Source: Betaproteobacteria bacterium CG2_30_68_42
GTDB lineage: Bacteria; Pseudomonadota; Gammaproteobacteria; Burkholderiales; Rhodocyclaceae
Assembly (NCBI GenBank): GCA_001872285.1
Contig: MNXU01000049.1
Coordinates: 1 to 36,817, forward strand
Length of the DNA stretch: 36,817 nt
Direction: 5' to 3'
Numbering within the stretch: position 1 is the first letter of the stretch; each line of letters opens with the position of its first letter. The position numbers and the translations under genes are program-made. The notes under the pieces are model-generated. The model was not told where the DNA came from. It searched no databases and was given only the letters and a program-made list of their open reading frames with translations. Shown here piece by piece: positions 15,201 through 23,102 of the stretch.

Positions 15201-16823
15201 ATGCTCGGACAGATGATGCAGATGCCGTTGCTGATCTCGTCGCTCATTCGCCATGCCGATGTCAATCATGGCGATACCGAGATCGTTTCCCGGCTCGGCG
15301 AGGGCAGCCTGCACCGCTACACCTACCGCGGCGCGCACCGGCGTGCGCGCCGGCTCGCCAACGCGCTCGGCGCGCTGGGCGTGCGGCAGGGCGATCGCAT
15401 CGGGACGCTGGCGTGGAACGACCACCGCCATTTCGAGATCTATTTCGCGGTCTCCGGCAGCGGCGCGGTCTGCCACACCGTCAATCCGCGCCTGTTCCCG
15501 GACCAGATCGTCTACATCCTCAACCATGCGGAGGACCGCACCGTCTTCTTCGACCTGAGCTTCGCGGCGCTCGTCGAGACGCTCGCCCCGCGGCTCCCGA
15601 AGGTGAAGGACTGGGTGGTGCTCACCGACCGGGCCCACATGCCGGAGTCACGGCTCGATTCTCTGTGCTACGAAGAGCTGCTCGCCGCGCAAACGGAGGA
15701 CTACGCGTGGCCGGTCTTCGACGAGAACACCGCCTCGTCGCTGTGCTACACCTCGGGCACGACCGGCAACCCGAAGGGCGTCGTGTATGCGCACCGCTCG
15801 ACCGTGCTGCATTCCTACGGGGTCTGTCTGCCCGACGTGTTCGGTCTCTCGGCACGCGAGGTTCTGCTCCCGGTGGTTCCGATGTTCCACGTCAACGCCT
15901 GGGGAACGCCCTATGCGGCCGCGCTCGCGGGCGTGAAGCTGGTGCTTCCGGGGCCGAAGCTGGACGGCGAGAGCCTCTACGAGCTGTTCGAGTCGGAGAA
16001 GGTGACCGCCTCCGCGGGCGTGCCGACGGTGTGGCTGGGGCTGCTCCGGTTCCTCGAAGAGCGCGGGCTGAAGCTCTCGACCGTCAACCGGCTGGTGATC
16101 GGCGGGTCGGCCGCACCGCCGGCGATGATCCGCACCTTCCGCGAGAAGTTCGGCATCACCGTGCTCCATGCCTGGGGCATGACGGAGATGAGCCCGCTGG
16201 GCACCGTCAATCACCCCAAGGCCAAGCACCTCGATCTTCCCGAGGAGAGCAGGGACGCGGTGCGCGTCAAGCAGGGCCGGCCGATCTTCGGGGTCGAGAT
16301 GAAGATCGTCGATGCGGAGGGCCGGGAACTGCCACGCGACGGCAAGGCGTTCGGCGACCTGCTGGTGCGCGGCCCCTGGGTGATGTCGAGCTACTACAAG
16401 GGCGAAGGTGGCGAGGTGCTGCGCGACGGATGGTTCCCGACCGGAGACGTCGCGACCATCGACCCGGACGGCTACATGGCCATCACCGACCGCTCGAAGG
16501 ACGTCATCAAGTCCGGCGGCGAATGGATCAGCTCGATCGAGATCGAGAACCTGGCGGTCGCCCACCCCGCGGTGGCGGAGGCGGCGGTGATCGGCGTGCC
16601 GCACCCGAAGTGGGACGAACGGCCGCTGCTGCTCGTGCTCCCGAGGGCCGGGCAATCCGTGACGAAGGAGCAGATGCTCGAATTCCTGCGCGGAAAGCTG
16701 GCGAAATGGTGGATGCCCGACGACGTGGTGTTCGTCGACAGCCTGCCCCACACCGCCACCGGCAAACTCTCGAAGATGCAGTTGCGCGCGGCCTGGCGGG
16801 ATTACCGGCTGCCCACCGCGTGA
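15201..16823 (+). CDS. Long-/medium-chain fatty acyl-CoA synthetase (AMP-forming)
   Basis: A 540-residue ANL-superfamily ligase that activates a carboxylic acid to its CoA thioester through an acyl-adenylate. The AMP-binding signatures are SLCYTSGTTGNPKGVVYAHR, HAWGMTEMSPLG, and GWFPTGDVATIDPDGYM followed by DRSKDVIKSGGEWIS; the catalytic Lys is in HTATGKLSKMQ. ATG 15201 sits 5 bp after GGAGG. It is 40 bp downstream of the hydroxyacyl-CoA dehydrogenase and probably in the same transcript, which suggests fatty-acid or aromatic-acid catabolism. The palindrome pair G lies 6 bp after the stop. Confidence 0.92.
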   Translation: MLGQMMQMPLLISSLIRHADVNHGDTEIVSRLGEGSLHRYTYRGAHRRARRLANALGALGVRQGDRIGTLAWNDHRHFEIYFAVSGSGAVCHTVNPRLFPDQIVYILNHAEDRTVFFDLSFAALVETLAPRLPKVKDWVVLTDRAHMPESRLDSLCYEELLAAQTEDYAWPVFDENTASSLCYTSGTTGNPKGVVYAHRSTVLHSYGVCLPDVFGLSAREVLLPVVPMFHVNAWGTPYAAALAGVKLVLPGPKLDGESLYELFESEKVTASAGVPTVWLGLLRFLEERGLKLSTVNRLVIGGSAAPPAMIRTFREKFGITVLHAWGMTEMSPLGTVNHPKAKHLDLPEESRDAVRVKQGRPIFGVEMKIVDAEGRELPRDGKAFGDLLVRGPWVMSSYYKGEGGEVLRDGWFPTGDVATIDPDGYMAITDRSKDVIKSGGEWISSIEIENLAVAHPAVAEAAVIGVPHPKWDERPLLLVLPRAGQSVTKEQMLEFLRGKLAKWWMPDDVVFVDSLPHTATGKLSKMQLRAAWRDYRLPTA

Positions 16824-16829
16824 TAGCGG

Positions 16830-16874
16830 AAATGGGGTCTGACCCCATTTTGGAAATGGGGTCAGACCCCATTT
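16830..16874. repeat. Repeat G: two tandem 21-bp palindromes with the GGGGTCAG/GGGGTCTG core
   Basis: AAATGGGGTC-T-GACCCCATTT (16830-16850) and AAATGGGGTC-A-GACCCCATTT (16854-16874) are two perfect 10-bp-armed palindromes separated by TGG; they differ only in the central base. They lie between two convergent genes: 6 bp after the acyl-CoA synthetase stop, with the last T being part of the stop codon of the 70-residue gene on the minus strand. They could serve as a bidirectional terminator (stem followed by TTT), and share the 8-bp core with the other repeats in the window. Confidence 0.8.
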
Positions 16875-17086
16875 CACCGCTTCGCCTTCATGGCGGCGTA
16901 GCGCTGGGCCACCTGATCCTGCGCCTTCGCGAGCGCCTCGGCGAGCTTCTTCGCGCCCTCCGCGCTCTTCGCCTTGGTCTCGGCCGCCTTGGCCTTCTGC
17001 TCCTCGCTCGGCGCCGGCAGCTTGGCCTGCGCGAAACCCACGCCCAGTGCCGCGGCGAGCGCGGCGATGACGATCCTGTTCTGCAT
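16874..17086 (-). CDS. Small periplasmic protein of the formate dehydrogenase operon, 70 aa
   Basis: A 70-residue protein with a signal peptide (MQNRIVIAALAAALGVGFAQA) and a mature part that is almost entirely Ala/Lys/Glu helix (EEQKAKAAETKAKSAEGAKK and similar), probably one long amphipathic helix or coiled coil. ATG 17086 follows GGAGGAGACC. It is the last gene of the operon, 17 bp after fdhC. I do not know a named family; position suggests an accessory role at the periplasmic face. Its stop codon overlaps repeat G. Confidence 0.7.
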   Translation of the reverse strand: MQNRIVIAALAAALGVGFAQAKLPAPSEEQKAKAAETKAKSAEGAKKLAEALAKAQDQVAQRYAAMKAKR

Positions 17087-17103
17087 TTTCGGTCTCCTCC
17101 GGT

Positions 17104-18108
17104 TCAAACCGCACGCGGCTTCGCATCCTGCGGCGCACCCTGCGCCCCGGCGCCCGCCGCGCGCGCCTCCCGAACCCACAGCTCGTGATGCTCCTTGGCC
17201 CAGCTCTCGTCGACCGTGCCGTCGCGCATCGCTTCATAGGCGCCCGCGACCCCGACCGTGCCCATGTAGATGTGGCCGAAGGACATCGCCAGGAAGAGCA
17301 CCGCGCCCACCACATGGACGACGTTGGCGGCCTGCATCACGAAGCGCCCCTGCTCGAAATTCGGGAAGTCGAGCACGAACCCGCTCAGGCTCACCACCAG
17401 GCCGAGCCCGCTCACGCCGAGCCAGAACCAGACCTTCTCGCCAAAATTGAAGCGGTGCGAGGGAACATGTTCGCCGCGCACGAGCCCGCCCGCATGTGCG
17501 ATCCATTCGGCATCGGCGGCCTGCCAGAAGTTGTCCTTCACGTAGGCCGCGAACATCACCACGATCGAGAGCAGGAAGATCGGACCGGTGAAGTTGTGGA
17601 TGTTCTTGCCGATCGCCGCCAGCCAGGAAAACGCCTCGTAGCCCAGCAGCGGCAACAGGAGGTGCTTGCCGAAGAGCAGCGTGAGTCCGGTGATGCCGAG
17701 CAGGCAGAAGGAGACCGCGGCCACCCAGTGCGTCACCCGGTCCACCATGTCGAAGCGCACGAGCTTGCGGCCGGTCTCGGGCTCCTTGAGCCGGAGCGTG
17801 CCACGCCGCGCGTAATACACGACGATGGCGGCGAGCACCACGCACAGGAGGATGCCGCCGTAGAGCACGATCGGCCCGTTGCGAAGTTCTCGCCAGGTCT
17901 GGCCGCCGGGCTGGATCAGCACGCCGGTCTCGATCCCGCGCATGGTCGTCGACTGCGCCTCGCCCGAGCGCACCTCGCCCCACACCGGGGCGTTGTTGAA
18001 CGGCTGCTGCATCTGGCGCTGCGCCTGCTCCTGCGCGGACGGCGCGGCAGCGGCCGCCGCGGCGAACACGAGCAGCGCCACCGCTGCGAACATGTTGATG
18101 ACTTTCAT
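17104..18108 (-). CDS. Formate dehydrogenase gamma subunit (cytochrome b556)
   Basis: A 334-residue integral membrane protein of the FdnI/FdoI family. A signal peptide is followed by an unusually long periplasmic N-terminal segment (about 20-80), then the transmembrane core. Haem-ligand His residues appear in DRVTHWVAAVSF, GKNIHNFTGPIF and VVHVVGAVLFLAMSFGHIYMG. It should pass electrons from the periplasmic iron-sulfur subunit to the quinone pool. ATG 18108 follows GGAGG-type sequence and overlaps the stop of the 112-residue frame upstream by ATGA. It is longer than FdnI (about 217 aa), as usual for the betaproteobacterial type. Confidence 0.93.
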   Translation of the reverse strand: MKVINMFAAVALLVFAAAAAAAPSAQEQAQRQMQQPFNNAPVWGEVRSGEAQSTTMRGIETGVLIQPGGQTWRELRNGPIVLYGGILLCVVLAAIVVYYARRGTLRLKEPETGRKLVRFDMVDRVTHWVAAVSFCLLGITGLTLLFGKHLLLPLLGYEAFSWLAAIGKNIHNFTGPIFLLSIVVMFAAYVKDNFWQAADAEWIAHAGGLVRGEHVPSHRFNFGEKVWFWLGVSGLGLVVSLSGFVLDFPNFEQGRFVMQAANVVHVVGAVLFLAMSFGHIYMGTVGVAGAYEAMRDGTVDESWAKEHHELWVREARAAGAGAQGAPQDAKPRAV

Positions 18109-18443
18109 CGGGCTCCTCCTTCGGTTGCGTCCTCGCGCGCTGCGCGACGGACGCGTTCGTTCAATGAGCGTTCCCGGTCTGCGCGCTGCGCCAGGGATCG
18201 CAGGGGCTGCCGGCGCTTCGCGTCGCGATCCTCGCGAAGGCGGCCTTTTCCGCGGTAGGCGCGCGCAGGGCTCGCACCGGCCTGGCCGAACGACTGGCCT
18301 GCCGGTTCGCCGCGGGCCGCAGCCTGCTTCCCGAGGGCGTGGAGCACGGCGGCGTCCGGCTCACCGCCCGCCGAAGCGGACGGCGACGGACCCAGCCAGA
18401 CGCACAGGCCAGCCAGGACAAGGACGCACGCTCTCCGCGGCAC
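18105..18443 (-). CDS. Possible small exported protein, GTG start, coupled to fdhC (112 aa)
   Basis: The gap between the lipoprotein and fdhC holds a frame starting GTG 18443 and ending TGA at 18105-18107, sharing ATGA with the fdhC start. It begins MPRRACVLVLAGLCVWLGPS then SASAGGEPDA, a good signal peptide, followed by a very Arg/Ala/Gln-rich hydrophilic body ending SLNERVRRAAREDATEGGAR. The 19-bp spacing from the upstream stop and the 4-bp overlap downstream are those of an operon gene. Against it: a weak ribosome site, high Arg content (common in false frames at this GC), and no family I recognise. The alternative is a 355-bp noncoding gap. Confidence 0.5.
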   Translation of the reverse strand: MPRRACVLVLAGLCVWLGPSPSASAGGEPDAAVLHALGKQAAARGEPAGQSFGQAGASPARAYRGKGRLREDRDAKRRQPLRSLAQRADRERSLNERVRRAAREDATEGGAR

Positions 18444-18462
18444 ACTGCGCCGGAATCCCGCT

Positions 18463-18684
18463 CTAGCCGCCGCGCGTGTACTCGTCCTGCCCCTGGCCAC
18501 GCGCACGCACCGCCGCCTCCCATTTCGCCTTGTCCTTTCCGAAGGCCGGGTTGTCGTAGGGCGCGGTGTCCGCCTTGCCCTGGTACTTGCCCTGCTGATA
18601 GACATTGACCTGCGGGCGCTCGCCGCAGGCCGCCAGGCCGAACGCTGCCAGCATGGCCGAGACGATCAGAACCGATTTTTTCAT
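18463..18684 (-). CDS. Small lipoprotein of the formate dehydrogenase operon, 73 aa
   Basis: A 73-residue protein with a lipobox FGLAAC (Cys20). The mature part reads VNVYQQGKYQGKADTAPYDN then AFGKDKAKWEAAVRARGQGQDEY. ATG 18684 overlaps the fdhB stop by 4 bp, so it is translationally coupled. Likely anchored in the periplasmic leaflet near the formate dehydrogenase complex. No named family comes to mind; a similar YQGKxDTxPW-type motif occurs in small proteins of related operons, but that is recollection. Function unknown. Confidence 0.75.
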   Translation of the reverse strand: MKKSVLIVSAMLAAFGLAACGERPQVNVYQQGKYQGKADTAPYDNPAFGKDKAKWEAAVRARGQGQDEYTRGG

Positions 18685-19310
18685 TTTCCGCCCTCCCCTG
18701 CACCCTTGCGTTCCTGCGCGCGCTCCTGCCTGCCATAGGCGGTCGCCCAGCCGATGAGCTGCGCACCTCCGCCGCGCATCGTCGCACGCTTGCGGAAGAT
18801 GTCGGAGATCACGTCCGAGTCGCCTCCGAGCAATGCCTTGGTCGCGCACATCTCGGCACAGATCGGAAGCTTGCCCTCGGCCAGCCGGTTGCGGCCGTAC
18901 TTGCGGAACTCCTCCTCGGAGCCGTCGACCTCCGGACCGCCGGCGCAGAACGTGCACTTGTCCATCTTGCCGCGCATGCCGAAGGCGCCCGCCTGCGGGA
19001 ACTGCGGCGCGCCGAACGGGCAGGCGTAGAAGCAGTAGCCGCAGCCGATGCACAGATCCTTGTCGTGCAGCACCACGCCTTCCTCGGTGTGGTAGATGCA
19101 ATCGACCGGACACACGGCGATGCACGGCGCATCCGAGCAGTGCATGCACGCCACCGACACCGAACGCTCGCCCGGCACGCCGTCGTTCAGCGTCACGACG
19201 CGCCGCCGGTTCACGCCCCAGGGCACGTCGTGCTCGTTCTTGCAGGCGGTGACGCAGCCGTTGCACTCGATGCAGCGCTCGGCATCGCACAGGAATTTCA
19301 TTCTTGCCAT
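18681..19310 (-). CDS. Formate dehydrogenase beta subunit (four 4Fe-4S clusters)
   Basis: A 209-residue ferredoxin-like electron-transfer subunit. Four Cys clusters can be counted: CIECNGCVTAC (13-23), CMHCSDAPCIAVCP, CIGCGYCFYACPFG, and CTFC with CAEMC near 140-170. It shuttles electrons from the molybdenum subunit to cytochrome b. It is shorter than FdnH (294 aa) and lacks the C-terminal membrane helix, like FdhB of soluble-face three-subunit enzymes. It has no signal peptide, so it is expected to be exported bound to the Tat-carrying alpha subunit. It is 19 bp after fdhA. Confidence 0.93.
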   Translation of the reverse strand: MARMKFLCDAERCIECNGCVTACKNEHDVPWGVNRRRVVTLNDGVPGERSVSVACMHCSDAPCIAVCPVDCIYHTEEGVVLHDKDLCIGCGYCFYACPFGAPQFPQAGAFGMRGKMDKCTFCAGGPEVDGSEEEFRKYGRNRLAEGKLPICAEMCATKALLGGDSDVISDIFRKRATMRGGGAQLIGWATAYGRQERAQERKGAGEGGK

Positions 19311-19329
19311 TGTCGTCGTCTCCTCCGCA

Positions 19330-22233
19330 TCAGACCTTGACCACCTGGCACACGGTCGTCTTGGTTTCCTGCATCATCGTGACCGCGTCATAGCCATAGG
19401 TGGTCGCCGTATTGACCGCCTCGCCGCGCACGATCGGGTGCGCCTTCTCCGGGTAGTAGTCGATCATGTCCTTGCCCATCCACCAGCCGGAAAAATGGAA
19501 CGGGATGAAGCAGGTGTCCGCTCCCACGCGTTCCGTCACCAGTGCGCGCACCTTGAGCTGGGCACCGGTCGGAGTCTTGACCCAGACGTAATCCCAGTGG
19601 CGGATGCCGCGGTCGTTGGCCGCCTTCGGGTTGATCTCGACGAAGTTCTCCTGCTGGAGCTCGGCGAGCCACGGGTTGGAGCGCGTTTCCTCGCCCCCGC
19701 CCTCGAATTCCGTCAGCCGGCCGGAGGTCAGGATCAGTGGGAAGTCCTTGCCCACGTCCTTGTACTTCTGCTGCACGCTCTTGAACAGGGTCGGCAGGCG
19801 CCAGAACACCTTCTTGTCGTCGTGGGTCGGATACTTCTCGACCAGGTCGGCGCGGGTGGAGAACAGCGCCTCGCGGTGCAGCGGCACCGGATCGGGGAAG
19901 TTCCACACGACAGCGCGTGCGCGCGCATTGCCGAACGGATGGCAGCCGTGGTTCTTCAGCACCACCCGCTGGATTCCACCCGAGAGGTCGGTCTTCCAGT
20001 TCTTGCCCTCGGCGGCCGCCTTCTCCGCATCCGTGAGATCGTTCCACCAGCCCAGCTTCTTCAGCAGGACATGGTCGAACTCGGGATAGCCGAACTGAAG
20101 GTCGGCGCCCTTGGAGGCCGAGCCGTCGCCGGCCAGCAGATCCACGCCGTCGCGCACCACGCCGAAGTTCGCGCGGAAATTGCCGCCGCCGTCCATCACG
20201 TGCATGGACGGATCGTAGAGGTTGGGCGTACCCGGATGCTTGAGCGCGGCATTGCCGTAGCACGGCCACGGCAGGCCGAAGTAGTCGCCGTCGAGCGAGT
20301 AGCCGGTCTCCTTGTCGACGCCGCCCTTGGCGCGCAGCGTCCTCGGATCGAACACCTGCATGTTGCGCATGTGCGCCTTGAGCCGCTCGGGCGACTGTCC
20401 GGTGTAGCCGATCGTCCAGGTTCCCCGGTTGATCTCGCGCAGCATGTCCTCGGGGCTGGGCTCGCCGTTGGTCACCTTGAGGTTGCGCGCCAGCTCCTGG
20501 CCGAAGCCGAGCTTCTGCGCCAGCAGATACATGATGGTGTGATCGGGCCTGGATTCGAACACCGGCTCGATCACCTTCTCGCGCCACTGGATCGAGCGGT
20601 TGGAGGCGGTGACGCTGCCGGAGGTCTCGAACTGGGTCGCCGCCGGAAGCAGATACACGCCGTCCTTGCGCACCATCGCCGCCATGGCCGCGGTGGCCGA
20701 AGGATAGGGATCGATCACCACCAGCAGATCGAGCGCCTTCATCGCCTCGACCATCTCCTTGCCGCGGCTCTGGGAGTTGGGTGCATGCCCCCAGAAGATG
20801 ACCGCCTTGAGGTTGGGACCCTGGTCGATCGCCTCGTTCTTCTCGAGCACGCCGTCGATCCAGCGCGAGACCGTGATGCCGGGCTTGCCCATCATCGCGG
20901 GCGAGGCGAAGCGAGCCTTCATCCACTCGAAGTCCACGCCCCAGACCTTGCACCAGTGCTTCCACGAGCCTTCCGCGATTCCGTAGTAGCCCGGCAGCGA
21001 GTCCGGATTGGGGCCGATGTCGGTGGCGCCCTGGACATTGTCGTGACCGCGGAAGATGTTGGCACCGCCACCGGACACGCCGATGTTGCCGAGCGCGAGC
21101 TGCAGGATGCACATGATGCGCACGATCGCGTTGCCGGTCGTGTGCTGGGTCTGGCCCATGCACCACACCACCGTGCTCGGCCGGTTCTTGGCCATCGTCT
21201 CGACCGCGCGCAGCAGGTCGGCCTCCGCCACCCCGGTCACTTCCTGAACCTTGTCCGGCGTCCACTTGGCCGCCTCCTCGCGCACCTTGTCCATCCCGTA
21301 GACGCGGTCGGCGATGAACTGCTTGTCCTCCCAGCCGTTCTTGAAGATGTGATACAGCATGCCGTGGATCAGCGCGATGTCCGACCCCGAGCGGATGCGC
21401 AGGTACTGGTCGGCCTTGGCCGCGGTGCGGGTGAAGCGCGGATCGGCGACGATCACCTTCGCCCCGTTCTCCTTCGCATGCAGGATGTGCAGCAGCGACA
21501 CCGGGTGCGCCTCGGCGGCATTCGAGCCGATGAAGAAGATCGCCTTGCTGTTGCGCATGTCGTTGTAGGAGTTGGTCATCGCACCGTAGCCCCAGGTGTT
21601 GGCAACCCCGGCGACCGTGGTCGAGTGACAGATGCGCGCCTGGTGGTCGCAGTTGTTCGTCCCCCACATCGAGACGAACTTGCGCATCAGGTAGGACTGC
21701 TCGTTGTTGTGCTTGGACGAGCCGATCCAGTACGCCGCGTCCGGGCCGTGCGCCTTGCGGATGTCGAGCAGCTTCGCGCTGACCTCGTTGAGCGCCTGGT
21801 CCCAGGAGATGCGGGTCCACTTGCCGCCGGCGAGCTTCATCGGATAGCGCAGCCGGTGCTCGCCGTGGCCGTGCTCGCGCACCGCGGCACCCTTGGCGCA
21901 GTGCGCGCCGAGGTTGATCGGCGAATCGAACACCGGCTCCTGGCCGATCCACACGCCGTTCTGCACTTCGGCGTCGATCGCGCAGCCCACCGAACAGTGG
22001 GTGCAGACGGTGCGCCGGACCTCGATCTTGCCGGTCGCGGGCTGGGCATCCTGCGCCTGCGCCCGCCCGATCATCGCGAACGGCAATGCGGAGGCAAATG
22101 CGCCCGCCCCCCCGGCGAAACCCGAGCGCTTCAGGAACGTGCGCCGGTCCATGCTGCGCGGTGCGAGCCCTTCGAGCGCGCCGGCCAGACGGCCCCCCGA
22201 GGGCGCCGCGGCGCCTTTTCTCGTCAGCAACAT
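19330..22233 (-). CDS. Formate dehydrogenase alpha subunit (Mo/W-bis-MGD, Cys-type, Tat-exported)
   Basis: A 967-residue catalytic subunit oxidising formate to CO2 in the periplasm. A Tat signal is present, MDRRTFLKRSGFAGGAGAF at 28-46, after a 27-residue extension from the preferred start at 22233 (GGAGGAGAGGAG upstream). The 4Fe-4S site is Cys77, Cys80, Cys84 and Cys112 (CTHCSVGCAID...HCAKG). The molybdenum ligand is Cys202 in NCDHQARICHSTTVAG, so this is a cysteine rather than a selenocysteine enzyme. His203 and an Arg further on complete the expected active site. Downstream molybdopterin and dinucleotide-binding domains extend to the C-terminus. The first large gene after the small Tat protein; the antisense frame on the other strand is a codon-bias shadow. 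Confidence 0.96.
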   Translation of the reverse strand: MLLTRKGAAAPSGGRLAGALEGLAPRSMDRRTFLKRSGFAGGAGAFASALPFAMIGRAQAQDAQPATGKIEVRRTVCTHCSVGCAIDAEVQNGVWIGQEPVFDSPINLGAHCAKGAAVREHGHGEHRLRYPMKLAGGKWTRISWDQALNEVSAKLLDIRKAHGPDAAYWIGSSKHNNEQSYLMRKFVSMWGTNNCDHQARICHSTTVAGVANTWGYGAMTNSYNDMRNSKAIFFIGSNAAEAHPVSLLHILHAKENGAKVIVADPRFTRTAAKADQYLRIRSGSDIALIHGMLYHIFKNGWEDKQFIADRVYGMDKVREEAAKWTPDKVQEVTGVAEADLLRAVETMAKNRPSTVVWCMGQTQHTTGNAIVRIMCILQLALGNIGVSGGGANIFRGHDNVQGATDIGPNPDSLPGYYGIAEGSWKHWCKVWGVDFEWMKARFASPAMMGKPGITVSRWIDGVLEKNEAIDQGPNLKAVIFWGHAPNSQSRGKEMVEAMKALDLLVVIDPYPSATAAMAAMVRKDGVYLLPAATQFETSGSVTASNRSIQWREKVIEPVFESRPDHTIMYLLAQKLGFGQELARNLKVTNGEPSPEDMLREINRGTWTIGYTGQSPERLKAHMRNMQVFDPRTLRAKGGVDKETGYSLDGDYFGLPWPCYGNAALKHPGTPNLYDPSMHVMDGGGNFRANFGVVRDGVDLLAGDGSASKGADLQFGYPEFDHVLLKKLGWWNDLTDAEKAAAEGKNWKTDLSGGIQRVVLKNHGCHPFGNARARAVVWNFPDPVPLHREALFSTRADLVEKYPTHDDKKVFWRLPTLFKSVQQKYKDVGKDFPLILTSGRLTEFEGGGEETRSNPWLAELQQENFVEINPKAANDRGIRHWDYVWVKTPTGAQLKVRALVTERVGADTCFIPFHFSGWWMGKDMIDYYPEKAHPIVRGEAVNTATTYGYDAVTMMQETKTTVCQVVKV

Positions 22234-22246
22234 CTCCTCTCCTCCT

Positions 22247-22447
22247 TCAGATTCCGGCCGTGCGGTAGTAGCTGCGCACGTGCTCGGTGAGACGATAGCC
22301 CTTGCCCGCATCCTCCTGCGCGGCCGCGGTGCCCGCCGGCGCCGTGACCGCAGCGCGGCCCGCGACCAAGAGGGCCGCGGCGCCCGCACCTCCGGCGGTG
22401 AGCCCCGCCAGCAGCTTCCTTCGTTTCGGATCTTCCGGTGCTTTCAT
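22247..22447 (-). CDS. Small Tat-signal protein of formate dehydrogenase operons, 66 aa
   Basis: A 66-residue protein: MKAPEDPKRRKLLAGLTAGG begins a Tat-like signal (KRRKLLAG), a hydrophobic stretch follows, then a short mature tail GYRLTEHVRSYYRTAGI. Such small twin-arginine proteins typically precede the alpha subunit in this type of operon and are sometimes called FdhX/FdhE-like; the exact function is not established as far as I know. It is 13 bp upstream of fdhA and preceded by GAGGAGAGA. The conserved EHVRxYYxxA tail may be the functional part that binds the catalytic subunit. Confidence 0.82.
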   Translation of the reverse strand: MKAPEDPKRRKLLAGLTAGGAGAAALLVAGRAAVTAPAGTAAAQEDAGKGYRLTEHVRSYYRTAGI

Positions 22448-22472
22448 CTTCTCTCCTCCTCGGTTGATGCAG

Positions 22473-23102
22473 CTACGGTTGGATCTCGAAGGACATCCGC
22501 TCGATGTCCAGGAACGCGCGGGCGAAGCGCCCGGCAACTGCGTAGAAACCTGCTTCGGGGGATCGTTCGAGCGCGCCTGCGAGCTTGCCGTACCACGGAG
22601 CGATGTGGCGGTCGAAGAACCGCTCCTGCGCGCTCGCTCGATCGCCCTCTTCGAGCGCGGGATCGCTCACCAGGGTTCGCATCACCTCGGCCAGAGCGGC
22701 AAAGTGATCTTCGGGTTCGTTGACCCCGGCCACCCGCGCGAGCCCGAGTTCTGCGAGGTCGTCGCGCAGGAGTGCGAGCGGCTTCTCCATCATGAATCCC
22801 GCCTGGTAATACGATCCGTACAGCATGATCTCCGGCCGGCCGACCCCGATGAAGAGACGATCATACGCGTCCCGCGCGGCGCCGGCATCGGTATTTCGCG
22901 CGGCATCCGCGAGCGCCTTCCAGGCCGCCCCCAGTTCGCCTGAAGCATCTCCGAGATCGCCCGCCCCCGCCAGTGCTTCGAGGAGAGCCGCATCGGGCGG
23001 CGCGCAGAACAGCCGCGCCAGCAGCGCGTAGAAGCTCGCGCGCACCGCGTCCTCCTCGGAAAGCGCGGCTGCCGTTCGCGGCGATTCGGCGGAAGCGATC
23101 AT
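22473..23102 (-). CDS. TorD/DmsD-family chaperone for the formate dehydrogenase
   Basis: A 209-residue all-helical cytoplasmic protein. Family features include RASFYALLARLFCAPPD (about 21-37), LFIGVGRPEIMLYGSYY and PEDHFAALAEVM. These chaperones hold the Tat-exported molybdoenzyme until cofactor and cluster insertion. ATG 23102 overlaps the polyferredoxin stop by 4 bp (ATGA). It is 25 bp upstream of the small Tat protein, so the chaperone and its likely clients are one transcriptional unit. Confidence 0.9.
   Translation of the reverse strand: MIASAESPRTAAALSEEDAVRASFYALLARLFCAPPDAALLEALAGAGDLGDASGELGAAWKALADAARNTDAGAARDAYDRLFIGVGRPEIMLYGSYYQAGFMMEKPLALLRDDLAELGLARVAGVNEPEDHFAALAEVMRTLVSDPALEEGDRASAQERFFDRHIAPWYGKLAGALERSPEAGFYAVAGRFARAFLDIERMSFEIQP

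Noticed and set aside
19096-22290. A 1064-codon open frame on the plus strand
   Set aside because: It is the antisense of the formate dehydrogenase alpha gene; its translation is low-complexity His/Arg/Leu/Val with no family, a usual by-product of high-GC codon bias.
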